From DATIYF01 sp035517775 (lineage in GTDB: Bacteria > Acidobacteriota > Terriglobia > Terriglobales > Acidobacteriaceae), in the NCBI GenBank assembly GCA_035517775.1, contig DATIYF010000103.1:13739-77738 (forward strand): a DNA stretch of 64,000 bases, given 5' to 3'. Below, one piece after another: positions 17,326 to 26,206 of the stretch. Numbering within the stretch: the stretch's first letter is position 1; each line of letters begins with the position of its first letter. Under the pieces are notes generated by a model that searched no databases, was not told the DNA's origin, and was given only the letters and a program-made list of their open reading frames with translations. A program made the position numbers and the translations under genes.

Positions 17326-20218
17326 TGCCGTTGCTATTTAGGATGCGGGCGAGGAACTTTCCGGTATAGGAGCCGGCGAGCCGGGCGATAGCCTCCGGCG
17401 GGCCGGCGCCAACCACGTAGCCGCCGCGCTCGCCGCCTTCCGGACCGAGATCAATCACCCAATCGGCGGTCTTGATGACCTCCAGATTGTGCTCGATCAC
17501 CAGAATCGAGCCCCCGGCATCAATCAGGCGGCGAAAGGCGGCCAGCAGCTTGCTGACGTCATCGAAATGCAGCCCGGTGGTCGGCTCATCGAAAATATAG
17601 AGAATGCGGCGGCCGCGCCGCGGGCCCTCCGAACCTCCCCGGCCCGACTCGCGGGCTGTGGGCTGCAGGTGGGCGGCCAGCTTCATGCGCTGCGCCTCGC
17701 CGCCGGAAAGCGTGGTCGCCGACTGCCCCAGCCGCAGATAACCCAGCCCCACTTCCTCGAGCACTCGCAGCTTGTCCACGATTTTCGGCACGCCGGAAAA
17801 GAACTGCAGCGCCTCTTTCACGGTGAGGTTCAGCACTTCATGAATGTTCCTGCCGTGATAGCGAATCTCGAGCACCTGCGGCTTGTAGCGTGTTCCTTTG
17901 CACTCCTCGCAGATTAATTCCACGTCGGCCAGAAACTGCATTTCCACCGTGACCGTGCCATCGCCCTGGCAGGTTTCGCAGCGTCCGCCGGGCACATTGA
18001 AGGAAAAGTGGCCCGCCGTCAGCCCCCGTTTCTGTGACTCGGGCAGGGAAGCGAACAGCTCGCGAATACCATCGAATGCCTTGATATAGGTCACCGGGTT
18101 CGAGCGCGGTGTGCGGCCAATGGGCGATTGGTCCACCAGCACGGCCTCATCCACGAATTCCGCGCCCTCAATGCCTTGCCAGGTGCGGGGAGCGCCGTTG
18201 GGCTGGCCCAGAGCGCTGGTCACCGCCGGGTAGAGCACGTCGTGCAGCAAAGTGGATTTTCCCGATCCGGAAACTCCCGTGATGGCCACAATCATCCGCA
18301 GCGGAATGGTCAGGTCAAGATTTTTGAGATTGTGCGCCTGCACTCCTGAGATTTCGATCTTCTCGCGCCCCGGCTTGCGCCGCGCCGTGGGCAGCTGGAT
18401 TCGCAACTCATCGGCGAGGTAGCGTCCGGTCAGCGAAGCCGGCATTTTCTTGATCTGCTCGTAGGTTCCGGCGGCAATGACTTTCCCGCCGCTTTCGCCC
18501 GCGCCGGGGCCGAGATCGAGAATGCTATCGCTGGCGCGCATGACATCGGGGTCGTGCTCTACGACCAGAATCGTATTCCCCAGGTCGCGCAGATCGTGCA
18601 GAATCTTGATCAGCCGGTGTGTATCGCGGCTGTGCAGCCCGATGGAAGGCTCATCGAGCACGTAGAGCGTCCCCACCAGGCGCGAACCGAGCGAGGTTGC
18701 CAGCTGAATGCGCTGCGCCTCGCCGCCCGAAAGTGTAGAAGAGAGCCGGTCCAGCGTCAGGTACTCCAGCCCGACCTCGTTGAGAAATCTCAGCCTTTCC
18801 TGAATTTCCTGCAAGAGTTTCTCGGCGATGGCGGCCTGCGGTTGGCTGAGTTGCAGGCCGCGAAAGAACTCCGAGGCCTCTTCGACCGTCATGCTGCAAA
18901 CCTGGCAGATGTTTTTGCCCTCGATCTTCACCTGGCGCGCTTCTACCCGCAGGCGCGCGCCGCCACATTCCGAGCAGGTGGAATATCCGCGATAGCGGCT
19001 CAGAAACACGCGTACGTGCAGCTTGTACTTTTTGCGCTCCAGGTAATTAAAGAATCCGCGTATCCCGGGAAAACGGCCCTCCCCTTGGAGAACGATTTGC
19101 TGCTGCTCCGGCTCCAGTTCATTCCAGGGCACGTCCAGCGGAATTCCCGCCTGGCGCGCGTAGCGCTTCAACTCGGTAAGCAACTGCCGGTACTTGGGCT
19201 TGGTCCAGGGCTCAATGGCGCCCTCGCTCAGCGTCTTCGACTTGTCAGGAATCACCAGGTCGAGATCGAAATCAATCGTGTTGCCGAAACCCTGGCAGCG
19301 CGGGCAGGCTCCATAGGGATTGTTGAACGAAAACAGCCGCGGCTCGGGCTCCTCATACTTCAATTGGCACTGCTTGCATTCGAAGCGCTGCGAGAAGCGG
19401 AGCTGCCGCGGCGTTTTATCCTCGCGCGAAGCGGTTTCGAAAATCACCTCGCCGGACTCGCGATAGCTGATCTCCACTGCATCCACGATGCGGGCGCGGA
19501 CCTCGGGTGTGACCGCAATTCGGTCCACCAGAATAAATACCGGCTGGGAAAAGTTGATGTCGAGCAGAGATTCGGGCGTCGAAAACTCGAAGATCTGGCC
19601 GTTCTGAAACAGCCGGTTGAAGCCGCGCTGGCGCAAATCGGCAAGGCGCGCCTTCAACGCCTCATCCGCTGGCGCTTCGGCGGCTTTCTTCTTGCGGCCT
19701 TTGGTTTTTTCCTGCGCCTTGGCCGGCGCCTCCGCGTTCAGCGGGAACAGCACATTCAGTCGCGCGCCCTCGCCCAGAGCCAGCACGGCCTGAGCCACTT
19801 CATCTACCGTGTCTTTCTTCACTTCGCCGCCGCAGCGCACGCAGTAGGTCTTGCCGATACGGGCAAAGAGCAGGCGCAGGTAATCGTAGATTTCTGTGGC
19901 GGTCGCCACCGTTGAGCGCGGGTTCCGGGTCGTGTTTTTCTGCCGGATGGCCACGGCAGGCGCAATGCCGTCAATCACATCGGCATCGGGCTTCTCAATG
20001 CGCTCCAGAAATTGCCGCGCATAGGCTGACAGCGACTCCACATACCGGCGCTGTCCCTCGGCGTAAATGGTGTCGAAAGCAAGCGAAGACTTGCCTGATC
20101 CCGAGACGCCGGTGACCACCGTCAGGGTGTTATGGGGAATCTCAAAATCAATGTTCTTCAGATTATGGACACGCGCGCCGCGAACAATAATGCTTTCGGT
20201 GACTTTGGACGAAGACAT
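17297..20218 (-). CDS. uvrA: Excinuclease ABC subunit A
   Basis: The damage-sensing ATPase of nucleotide excision repair, which loads UvrB at lesions. With the ATG before SSSKVTES, the product is 973 residues. Two ABC modules are visible, each with Walker A (GVSGSGKSSLAFDTIYAEG near residue 37 and GVSGSGKSTLLHDVLYPA near 650) and a signature (TLSGGEAQRIQLA and TLSGGEAQRMKLA). The zinc fingers appear as CKQCQLKYEEPEPR...CPRC and CETCQGDG...CEECKG. A Lys/Ala-rich insert (about residues 145-170) interrupts the first half. The upstream ATG eight codons earlier lacks support. Confidence 0.96.
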   Translation of the reverse strand: MSSSKVTESIIVRGARVHNLKNIDFEIPHNTLTVVTGVSGSGKSSLAFDTIYAEGQRRYVESLSAYARQFLERIEKPDADVIDGIAPAVAIRQKNTTRNPRSTVATATEIYDYLRLLFARIGKTYCVRCGGEVKKDTVDEVAQAVLALGEGARLNVLFPLNAEAPAKAQEKTKGRKKKAAEAPADEALKARLADLRQRGFNRLFQNGQIFEFSTPESLLDINFSQPVFILVDRIAVTPEVRARIVDAVEISYRESGEVIFETASREDKTPRQLRFSQRFECKQCQLKYEEPEPRLFSFNNPYGACPRCQGFGNTIDFDLDLVIPDKSKTLSEGAIEPWTKPKYRQLLTELKRYARQAGIPLDVPWNELEPEQQQIVLQGEGRFPGIRGFFNYLERKKYKLHVRVFLSRYRGYSTCSECGGARLRVEARQVKIEGKNICQVCSMTVEEASEFFRGLQLSQPQAAIAEKLLQEIQERLRFLNEVGLEYLTLDRLSSTLSGGEAQRIQLATSLGSRLVGTLYVLDEPSIGLHSRDTHRLIKILHDLRDLGNTILVVEHDPDVMRASDSILDLGPGAGESGGKVIAAGTYEQIKKMPASLTGRYLADELRIQLPTARRKPGREKIEISGVQAHNLKNLDLTIPLRMIVAITGVSGSGKSTLLHDVLYPAVTSALGQPNGAPRTWQGIEGAEFVDEAVLVDQSPIGRTPRSNPVTYIKAFDGIRELFASLPESQKRGLTAGHFSFNVPGGRCETCQGDGTVTVEMQFLADVELICEECKGTRYKPQVLEIRYHGRNIHEVLNLTVKEALQFFSGVPKIVDKLRVLEEVGLGYLRLGQSATTLSGGEAQRMKLAAHLQPTARESGRGGSEGPRRGRRILYIFDEPTTGLHFDDVSKLLAAFRRLIDAGGSILVIEHNLEVIKTADWVIDLGPEGGERGGYVVGAGPPEAIARLAGSYTGKFLARILNSNGNGSRSNGHN

Positions 20219-20287
20219 CGGAAAGGGACCGCCGCAGCCCAACCGTCACCGCCACAGACGGCTCCGCGAGGGCCACAGAATCTTTCT

Positions 20288-20293
20288 ATTATA
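20288..20293 (-). promoter_or_regulatory. Predicted -10 element upstream of uvrA
   Basis: A perfect TATAAT on the minus strand lies about 70 nt upstream of the uvrA start. A weak AACTTG is 17 nt further up. No LexA-type operator is obvious nearby. Confidence 0.45.
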
Positions 20294-20299
20294 AAGCAC

Positions 20300-20646
20300 G
20301 CGCGAGCCTGCAAGTTTGTCAGCGGGACGCCTGAGGCAGAGAGATCCTTCGAACCTCCACTGCGCCTCAGTGTCCTCTGTGGTCAGATGTTCTTCGCTCT
20401 CTCAACCCGGCGATAAGGACAGTGACAGAAGGCAATCGGGGAAATCCCTTATAGAGATCGCAGAGAAGAAAAGAAAAGCCGGGGCTTCCTCTCAGGTGCG
20501 AAGAATCCACCCGGCCCGAAGGAAAAATTACCTGCTTTCACCCTTTAAGCTCCTGTGGAATCATACAGTTACGAGTTTGGCAGCCGCGCTGCACTACAAA
20601 GCACCTATCTGTAAATCAGGAACCAGGCTGTGAAGAGGGCAGCGCT
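20300..20646. other. Gene-free region between uvrA and the DUF1269-like gene
   Basis: This roughly 350-nt stretch has no convincing gene. It contains the phrase CTCAGTGTCCTCTGTGGTCA near 20367, related to short phrases in several other gaps of this window. Divergent promoters for uvrA and the 20647 gene should lie here. Confidence 0.5.
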
Positions 20647-21201
20647 ATGGCTGGCACCATCAAGACGGCGTTTGGCACCTATTCCTCCGGAGTGGACCTC
20701 CACGCGCTTGTCGGCGAACTGAACGAGGCAGGGCTCTCGGCCCGCGAGGTTTGCGTGCTGCTGCCTTTGATTCATCCTGCGGCGCAGACCCTGCGCGCCC
20801 TCAGGGCCGGGGAATTGACCCTTGACGACGCCCCGGAAGTGGAAACCGTGCTTCGCTGGGTGGGCAAATTTGGCGCGGTGGTGATTCCCGGCGTCGGACT
20901 CTTTGTCTCAGGCCGCGACTTCGCCGGCATTCTTCATGGAGCGGCCGAGGAGGATGATAATTGCCGCTCCGTTCTCTCGAGCCTGGGCCTTAGCGCGAGA
21001 GAGGTCTGGCGCTACGAAGACTGGGTCCATTCTGGTGGAGTCGTGGTTTATGTCTGCTGCGATGATGCGGGGCAAGTGCGGCAGGCCGGCGAGATTCTGG
21101 AAGCTGCGGGCAGCGCAGGCGCGCGTCCGTTGGATGTGCCGCAGACCGTCTTTCATTGGCAACCGCAGGCTGTGGCCGTGGTCCCTCAGCAGCCCTACTG
21201 A
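20647..21201 (+). CDS. Stress-type protein resembling DUF1269/YflT
   Basis: A 184-residue soluble protein. It has a repeated plan: a DLHALVGELNEAGLSAREVCVLLP strand-helix unit, a small hydrophobic glycine-containing block (VVIPGVGLFVSG), and a second unit with GLSAREVWRYEDWVHSGGVVVYVC. This is the layout of DUF1269 / general-stress-protein-17M-like proteins found as conserved hypotheticals in Acidobacteria and Cyanobacteria. A role in stress response is only suggested by family. It stands alone, between uvrA and the convergent end of the cox operon. Confidence 0.6.
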   Translation: MAGTIKTAFGTYSSGVDLHALVGELNEAGLSAREVCVLLPLIHPAAQTLRALRAGELTLDDAPEVETVLRWVGKFGAVVIPGVGLFVSGRDFAGILHGAAEEDDNCRSVLSSLGLSAREVWRYEDWVHSGGVVVYVCCDDAGQVRQAGEILEAAGSAGARPLDVPQTVFHWQPQAVAVVPQQPY

Positions 21202-21272
21202 ATCAGGGCCGCACCCGGCTCAGACGCCTGAGCGGCCGCGAACGTGCAGCAACCGCAAAGCGCCTTAAAGTG

Positions 21273-21497
21273 TTACTGCTCTTCGTCCCGCTTCTTCCCG
21301 TACCTGATCGCCATGCCCACGCCGGCGCTCATGATCCCCACCGGCGGGACCAGCAACACGATCACTCCCCGATTGATCGCCTGCTGGCCATCCTTGTTCA
21401 GCGCCTGGGCTGACATGTAGCACATGGCGCATTGACCAAAGGCAGGCGCCGCCCACAGAAGTCCCAAAAATCCCAAGGTGGCCAGCCGCAATCTCAT
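21273..21497 (-). CDS. Small exported or membrane CxxC protein ending the cox operon
   Basis: With the ATG at 21497 the product is 74 residues: a signal-like helix (ATLGFLGLLWAAPAFG), a CAMC motif just after the cleavage site, a second helix (RGVIVLLVPPVGIMSAGVG) and a charged tail. Its start overlaps the subunit IV stop as ATGA, so it is translated with the oxidase. The CxxC could bind copper or haem or act in thiol redox chemistry during oxidase assembly; this is inference from position only. The longer frame upstream overlaps subunit IV and is not supported. Confidence 0.65.
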   Translation of the reverse strand: MRLRLATLGFLGLLWAAPAFGQCAMCYMSAQALNKDGQQAINRGVIVLLVPPVGIMSAGVGMAIRYGKKRDEEQ

Positions 21498-21832
21498 TTG
21501 TTCACTCCCAGGTGCAGAATGCGGAACGCATCCGGCAGAAAGATGCACATCAGGGCCAGGCAAATCACCAGCGAGCTCATGGTCATCCATTTCATGCGCG
21601 AAACCTCGAACTTCATGTGCATGAAGTAAGCGATGATCAACCCCGCCTTGATGATGGAAAGCCCCATCAGGTAGCTCAGCATGCGCACCGGCTCCATGTT
21701 CTGGTAAGCGAGATAGACCTCAATGCCGGTCATCAGCAGCAGCGCGCCCCACACCCAGAAAAACTGCGCCTTGCCGTGGTGGCGGTGCTGCTCGGCCACC
21801 TGTCCTGCAATCGCCACTTGCAACGCGTCCAT
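21494..21832 (-). CDS. Cytochrome c oxidase subunit IV (prokaryotic type)
   Basis: A 112-residue membrane protein with three helices (about 24-44, 54-75, 83-103), typical of the small subunit IV (CyoD/CtaF-like family) that stabilises haem-copper oxidases. The middle has the characteristic IIKAGLIIAYFMHMKFE block. It follows the second subunit III gene by 21 nt in the cox operon. Confidence 0.85.
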   Translation of the reverse strand: MDALQVAIAGQVAEQHRHHGKAQFFWVWGALLLMTGIEVYLAYQNMEPVRMLSYLMGLSIIKAGLIIAYFMHMKFEVSRMKWMTMSSLVICLALMCIFLPDAFRILHLGVNK

Positions 21833-21853
21833 CGTGCTCGCCTCCAGTGCCGG

Positions 21854-22648
21854 CTAAACGATTCTCGTTGACATCAGGTACACCAGCGGGAAGATGAACA
21901 TCCAGACCAAATCCACGAAGTGCCAGTAGAGACCGGCGACCTCGACATCAGAATTGTCGTAAACCTTGGGCTTCAACCACAGGATGATCGAGATCACAAT
22001 CGCGCCCAGCAGCAGCAGGTGCGCTCCATAGTGGAAGGGGCTGTAGTCGGGCGTTCCCAGCCAGGCGAGGAGCCAGAAGCCGAGCAGAACGGGAATAAAC
22101 CAGCGCCGCAGTGCGATCACGCCCAGATAAATCACGCCGATGGTCACGTGCAGCATGTGCATGCCGGTGAGGCCGAAAAAGGTAGCGGGGAACTGGGGCA
22201 CGCTTTTCGCCACCTCGCTGAACTCAGCGCTGGTGTGGCCGGGCGCCGCCGGAAACATGGGCAGGGTCAGCCCTTGCGCGATCAGGTTCGTCCATTCATG
22301 CCCGTGGAGAATCACAAACGCGATGCCGCACGCCATGGTGGCCAGCAGCCATCCGCGTTGCGCCTTGGCTCTCTTCTCCACCGAAGCCCGCACCGCCAGC
22401 ACCATGGTCAGCGAACTGGTAAGCAGGAAAGCCGTCATCAGGGTGGCGTTGCGGATGCTCTCCGAATGAAACGGCGTAGGCCAGTCCGGCGTGGAGATGC
22501 GGCCGTAGGTGTAGGCGAACAACAAGGCTCCGAAGGTGAGCGAATCGGAGAGCAGGAACAGCCACATCCCCACTTTTTTGGAGTAGGTGCCAAACAGCGA
22601 CGGCTCGTAGGGCCCCGCCAGTCCCTGCGTCACGGCTGCGTCAGACAT
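21854..22648 (-). CDS. Cytochrome c oxidase subunit III, second copy
   Basis: A 264-residue protein with seven helices in the COX3 family pattern. Recognisable blocks are KVGMWLFLLSDSLTFGALLF at the N-terminus, FFGLTGMHMLHVTIGVIYLGV in the middle, and GLYWHFVDLVWMFIFPLVYLMS at the end, including the conserved WHFVDLVWMF. It follows another subunit III-like gene with about 50 nt between them. Having two subunit III genes in one operon is not standard but recurs in some Acidobacteria; they may serve different proton or assembly roles. Confidence 0.88.
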   Translation of the reverse strand: MSDAAVTQGLAGPYEPSLFGTYSKKVGMWLFLLSDSLTFGALLFAYTYGRISTPDWPTPFHSESIRNATLMTAFLLTSSLTMVLAVRASVEKRAKAQRGWLLATMACGIAFVILHGHEWTNLIAQGLTLPMFPAAPGHTSAEFSEVAKSVPQFPATFFGLTGMHMLHVTIGVIYLGVIALRRWFIPVLLGFWLLAWLGTPDYSPFHYGAHLLLLGAIVISIILWLKPKVYDNSDVEVAGLYWHFVDLVWMFIFPLVYLMSTRIV

Positions 22649-22699
22649 GGTTCGGTCTCCTGGTCATTCCTGTGGCGCGGCCGCCCTGGCTGCGAGCCG

Positions 22700-23446
22700 T
22701 TACCGCGCGAAGTAGAGCAGAGCAAAAATGTAAATCCACAGCACCGCCATAAAGTGCCAATACCAGGCGGTTATATCCACCACAATGCAACGCGTTTCTA
22801 CCGGCCGCCGCAGCAGGCTGATGATGACCGCATAGAGCATCACCAGAATGCCGCCTGCCAGGTGAATGCCGTGCGCCGCCGTCAGCAGGTAAAAGAACGA
22901 ACTGCTGGGGCTGGTGGCCATATAGAAGCCGCGTGCCCCCAGTTCTTGCCAGACCAGCCACTGGCCCATCAGGAACCCGATGCCCAGCACCACCGTGGCT
23001 GCCAGCCAGGGAAAATTCCGCTGCCGGCCCAGGCTGACGCCGGGAATGCTTCCCGCTGGGGCCAGCACCACGTCGCGCATCAACTGCCGCCGCGCCAGCT
23101 CTACCGTCAGGCTGCTCATCAGCAACAACAGCGTATTCAGCAGCAGCCCGGCCACCGGCAGGTTCACCTGCAACCAGTCGGTTACGTATTTGCCGGTACG
23201 CTCGTCAAAGGTCGGCAGACCCTGGCGCACGATGTAGGCGCTGGTGAATGCCACAAACAGCATGGTGATGGGCACCACCAGCACGGCCAGCCCAAGGCGC
23301 GCGCGCCGCAACCGGCCTTCGTAGTCAGGAGAACCGCCGCCTCCGCCACTTTCTCCGCCGCCATCCCGAACCGGAGGCTGAACATCGCCGCCGCCCCGGC
23401 CGATCTGCGGCTCCTTTATCGTAATTGGGGGAACTAAACTCGCCAT
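22700..23446 (-). CDS. Cytochrome c oxidase subunit III, first copy
   Basis: A 248-residue subunit III-like membrane protein. After a disordered Gly/Pro-rich cytoplasmic N-terminus (about residues 1-45) come five helices, fewer than the seven of the second copy, as in short CtaE proteins. The HGIHLAGGILVMLYAVIISL block and final WYWHFMAVLWIYIFALLYF mark the family. It starts 9 nt after the coxA stop. The Gly-rich N-terminus is unusual for this family. Confidence 0.85.
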   Translation of the reverse strand: MASLVPPITIKEPQIGRGGGDVQPPVRDGGGESGGGGGSPDYEGRLRRARLGLAVLVVPITMLFVAFTSAYIVRQGLPTFDERTGKYVTDWLQVNLPVAGLLLNTLLLLMSSLTVELARRQLMRDVVLAPAGSIPGVSLGRQRNFPWLAATVVLGIGFLMGQWLVWQELGARGFYMATSPSSSFFYLLTAAHGIHLAGGILVMLYAVIISLLRRPVETRCIVVDITAWYWHFMAVLWIYIFALLYFAR

Positions 23447-23455
23447 GACCCCATC

Positions 23456-25189
23456 TTAATGCGCCGGCACGCTCGCTGGATCAGTTTGCATGATGTAATC
23501 CCGCGCGCTGCCGGGAACGCTGTATTCATATGGGCCATGGTTCACCACGGGCGTATGTCCGCCAAAATTGTCATGTGGCGGGGGCGTGGCCGTCGTCCAT
23601 TCCAGGGTCGTCGCCTCCCAGGGGTTATCGCTCGCCTTGGGTCCCTTGGCCATGCTCCAGAAAAGGTTGAACAGGAAGATGAGCTGGGCCGTGACTGTCA
23701 CAATCGCCGCATACGTCAGGAACCTGTTCAGAGGAATCAGGTGATGCAGGTACGCAACTTCCGTGAACTGTGAGTAGCGCCGCGGCTGGCCGGCCATCCC
23801 GAGGTAGTGCATGGGCATAAAGATGCAATAAGCGCCGACCAGCGTGAGGAAGAAATGCACCTTGCCCAGGGTCTCATTCATCATGCGGCCGAACATCTTG
23901 GGGAACCAGTAATACGTAGCCGCGAAGATGCCAAAGATCGCCGCCACCCCCATGATCAGGTGGAAGTGGGCGACCACGAAGGCCGTATCATGCAGCGGAA
24001 TGTCCAGCACCGGCTGCGCCAGGAAGGGACCGCTCAGCCCGCCGGAGACAAACAGCGAAACGAAGCCGATGGCGAACAGCATTGGCGTTTGCAGCCGTAT
24101 TCGGCCGTGGAGCAGGGTTCCCAGCCAGTTGAAAGTTTTGATGGCGGAAGGAACGCCAATGGCCATGGTCATGATCGAAAAGGCGAAGGCCGAATACGGG
24201 CTCATGCCGCTCATGAACATGTGATGGCCCCAGACCATGAAGCCCAGAACGCCGATGGCCATGATGGCGTACACCATGGCCCGGTACCCGAAGATCGGCT
24301 TGCGAGAGAAGGTCGAGAGCAGCTGCGAGGCCACGCCCATGCCCGGCAGAATGGCGATGTAAACCTCAGGGTGCCCGAAGAACCAGAACAGGTGCTGCCA
24401 AAGTAATGGCGAACCGCCCTTGTGGCCCAGCACCTGGCCGTTCACCACCACCAAGGGCACGTAGAAGCTGGTTCCGATATTGCGGTCGAGCAGCAGCAGA
24501 ATTCCGGCCGAGAGCAGAACGCCGAAGGCCAACAGTCCGAGAACCGCAGTAATGAACCAAGCCCATACGGTCAGGGGCATGCGGAACAAAGTCATGCCCT
24601 TGGCGCGCATGTCGAGCGTGGTGGTGATGAAGTTCAGCGCGCCCATCAGCGAGGCGATGCAGAAGATCGCAATGCTGGTGATCCAGAGATCTGCCCCCAG
24701 GCCCTCGCCTGGCCCGGCCGAAGGTATGGCGCTGAGAGGTGCGTAACCCGTCCAGCCGTGCAGCGGCGCGCCGCCGGTCACAAAAAACGCCGCCAGCAGC
24801 ACCACGAAGGCCACGAACGTTGTCCAGAAGGAAAGCATGTTCAGGACGGGAAACGCCATATCCGGCGCGCCGATCTGAATGGGCAGGAAGTAATTGCCGA
24901 ACCCGCCCTGCGGCGCCGTGGTCAGCACGAAAAACACCATGATGGTGCCATGCATGGTGAGCAGGCTGAGGTAAGTTTCCGGCTTGATCTCACCCACCAG
25001 CGGCAGGACCGCCGTGGGCCAGACCATGTGAATGCGCATCAGCAGCGAGAGAAACATCCCGACAAAGACCGCCGTCAGCGCCAGAAAGTAATACTGCAGG
25101 CCGATGACCTTGTGATCGAGGCTGAAAATATATTTGCGGATAAAGCCTTGCGGGGCCGCATGGGAATGAACCGTAGCCGAGGTCGCCAT
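23456..25189 (-). CDS. coxA: Cytochrome c oxidase subunit I
   Basis: The catalytic subunit of an aa3-type oxidase, reducing O2 to water and pumping protons. The 577-residue chain has twelve helices. Haem and copper ligands are in place: the low-spin haem His in TMHGTIMVFFV, the FWFFGHPEVYI block with the CuB His and the Glu of the D-channel and Tyr cross-link, the His pair in WGHHMF, and VAHFHLIMG with the last His ligands. The GHPEVYI form indicates a type A1 oxidase. Its ATG overlaps the coxB stop as TAATG. An upstream start 11 codons earlier lies within coxB and is less likely. Confidence 0.96.
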   Translation of the reverse strand: MATSATVHSHAAPQGFIRKYIFSLDHKVIGLQYYFLALTAVFVGMFLSLLMRIHMVWPTAVLPLVGEIKPETYLSLLTMHGTIMVFFVLTTAPQGGFGNYFLPIQIGAPDMAFPVLNMLSFWTTFVAFVVLLAAFFVTGGAPLHGWTGYAPLSAIPSAGPGEGLGADLWITSIAIFCIASLMGALNFITTTLDMRAKGMTLFRMPLTVWAWFITAVLGLLAFGVLLSAGILLLLDRNIGTSFYVPLVVVNGQVLGHKGGSPLLWQHLFWFFGHPEVYIAILPGMGVASQLLSTFSRKPIFGYRAMVYAIMAIGVLGFMVWGHHMFMSGMSPYSAFAFSIMTMAIGVPSAIKTFNWLGTLLHGRIRLQTPMLFAIGFVSLFVSGGLSGPFLAQPVLDIPLHDTAFVVAHFHLIMGVAAIFGIFAATYYWFPKMFGRMMNETLGKVHFFLTLVGAYCIFMPMHYLGMAGQPRRYSQFTEVAYLHHLIPLNRFLTYAAIVTVTAQLIFLFNLFWSMAKGPKASDNPWEATTLEWTTATPPPHDNFGGHTPVVNHGPYEYSVPGSARDYIMQTDPASVPAH

Positions 25190-25995
25190 TATTGTTTCTC
25201 CGCCTCTCGCGCCGCCAGCCACTTGTCGAAATCCGCCTGGCTGACGACGTGCAACATGCCGTGCATTTTGTAGTGGCCGAGGCCGCAGAGCTCGGCGCAG
25301 GCAATTTCGTAGTCGCCGATCTCCGTGGGGGTGAAGTGCATGTGAATTTCCAGCCCGGGAACCGCGTCCTGCTTGAAGCGCATGGCCGGAACAAAGAAGC
25401 TGTGAATCACGTCCATGGCCCGCAGCCGCAGGTCCACCTCGCGGCCGACGGGCAGGTACATGGTGCCCGTCACCACGTCGTCTTTCGAGGCCGGGTCAGA
25501 GGTTTTCAGCCCCACCGCCGCCTCATTGCCGGAAGAGGGATCTACCAGGTTGGGGCTGGTCGCCCCGAATTTTCCGTCTGGCCCGGGATAGCGGAAGTAC
25601 CAGGCGAACTGCATGCCGGTGACCTCGACCGGAACCGAACCCGACTGAGCCGGGTCAAATCGCTCACTGGCCCATACGTGGCTGCCCATCAGGTTGAGGC
25701 CGACGAACAAAATCAGCGTCGCCATGGTCCAGATGACCTCGAGGCGGGTATTTCCGTGGACATATTTCGCGGCGGAAGCCTTGGCATGGTCGCGGTACTT
25801 CCACACCAGGTAGCCCAGCGAGAGCTGCGCCGCCACGAAGATGGCGCCCATGATGACGTAGGTGAGGGCAAACTGGTGGTCAATCCAGGGCGCGGCGGTC
25901 GAGACGCCGTGCGGCAGCCACCAGGTTTTTGCGGCAAAGAAGTAGGTGCTGATGAGCGTGATCAGCCAGATAATCACCAGAAGTGCCAGGCCCAT
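25189..25995 (-). CDS. coxB: Cytochrome c oxidase subunit II
   Basis: Carries the CuA centre that takes electrons from cytochrome c in the periplasm. The 268-residue protein has an N-terminal signal-like helix, two further helices (about 45-65, 88-108), and a C-terminal cupredoxin domain. The binuclear CuA motif is complete: CAELCGLGHYKMHG near residue 236, with the upstream His in VIHSFFVPAMR. There is no fused cytochrome c domain. It is first in the operon, preceded by GGAGG 10 nt before the ATG, and the operon promoter should lie in 25996-26206. Confidence 0.95.
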   Translation of the reverse strand: MGLALLVIIWLITLISTYFFAAKTWWLPHGVSTAAPWIDHQFALTYVIMGAIFVAAQLSLGYLVWKYRDHAKASAAKYVHGNTRLEVIWTMATLILFVGLNLMGSHVWASERFDPAQSGSVPVEVTGMQFAWYFRYPGPDGKFGATSPNLVDPSSGNEAAVGLKTSDPASKDDVVTGTMYLPVGREVDLRLRAMDVIHSFFVPAMRFKQDAVPGLEIHMHFTPTEIGDYEIACAELCGLGHYKMHGMLHVVSQADFDKWLAAREAEKQ

Positions 25996-26206
25996 TTACC
26001 AAGACCTCCGGGAAAGGTCGCATTTTGGCCCCACGCACCCACATCCCAACGCAAAACTCGGGAGCGTGATAGTCAACGTCTGGCCCGGAAGTCTATCACA
26101 GCCGCGTGCGAGCGCAAGCACCGAGTTGGGACACATCCAAAACCCCGGGCGAACCTTGGCGCGCAATACCTCGCCAGTGCACCCGGCGTACAATCAGCGG
26201 CAGGTC

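Noticed and set aside
18554..19915. Long plus-strand frame opposite uvrA
   Set aside because: It is the shadow of a GC-rich gene; the uvrA frame shows all conserved motifs.
21920..23437. 505-codon plus-strand frame opposite the cox genes
   Set aside because: Antisense to two subunit III genes with membrane patterns; rich in Gln/His/Arg as typical for shadows.
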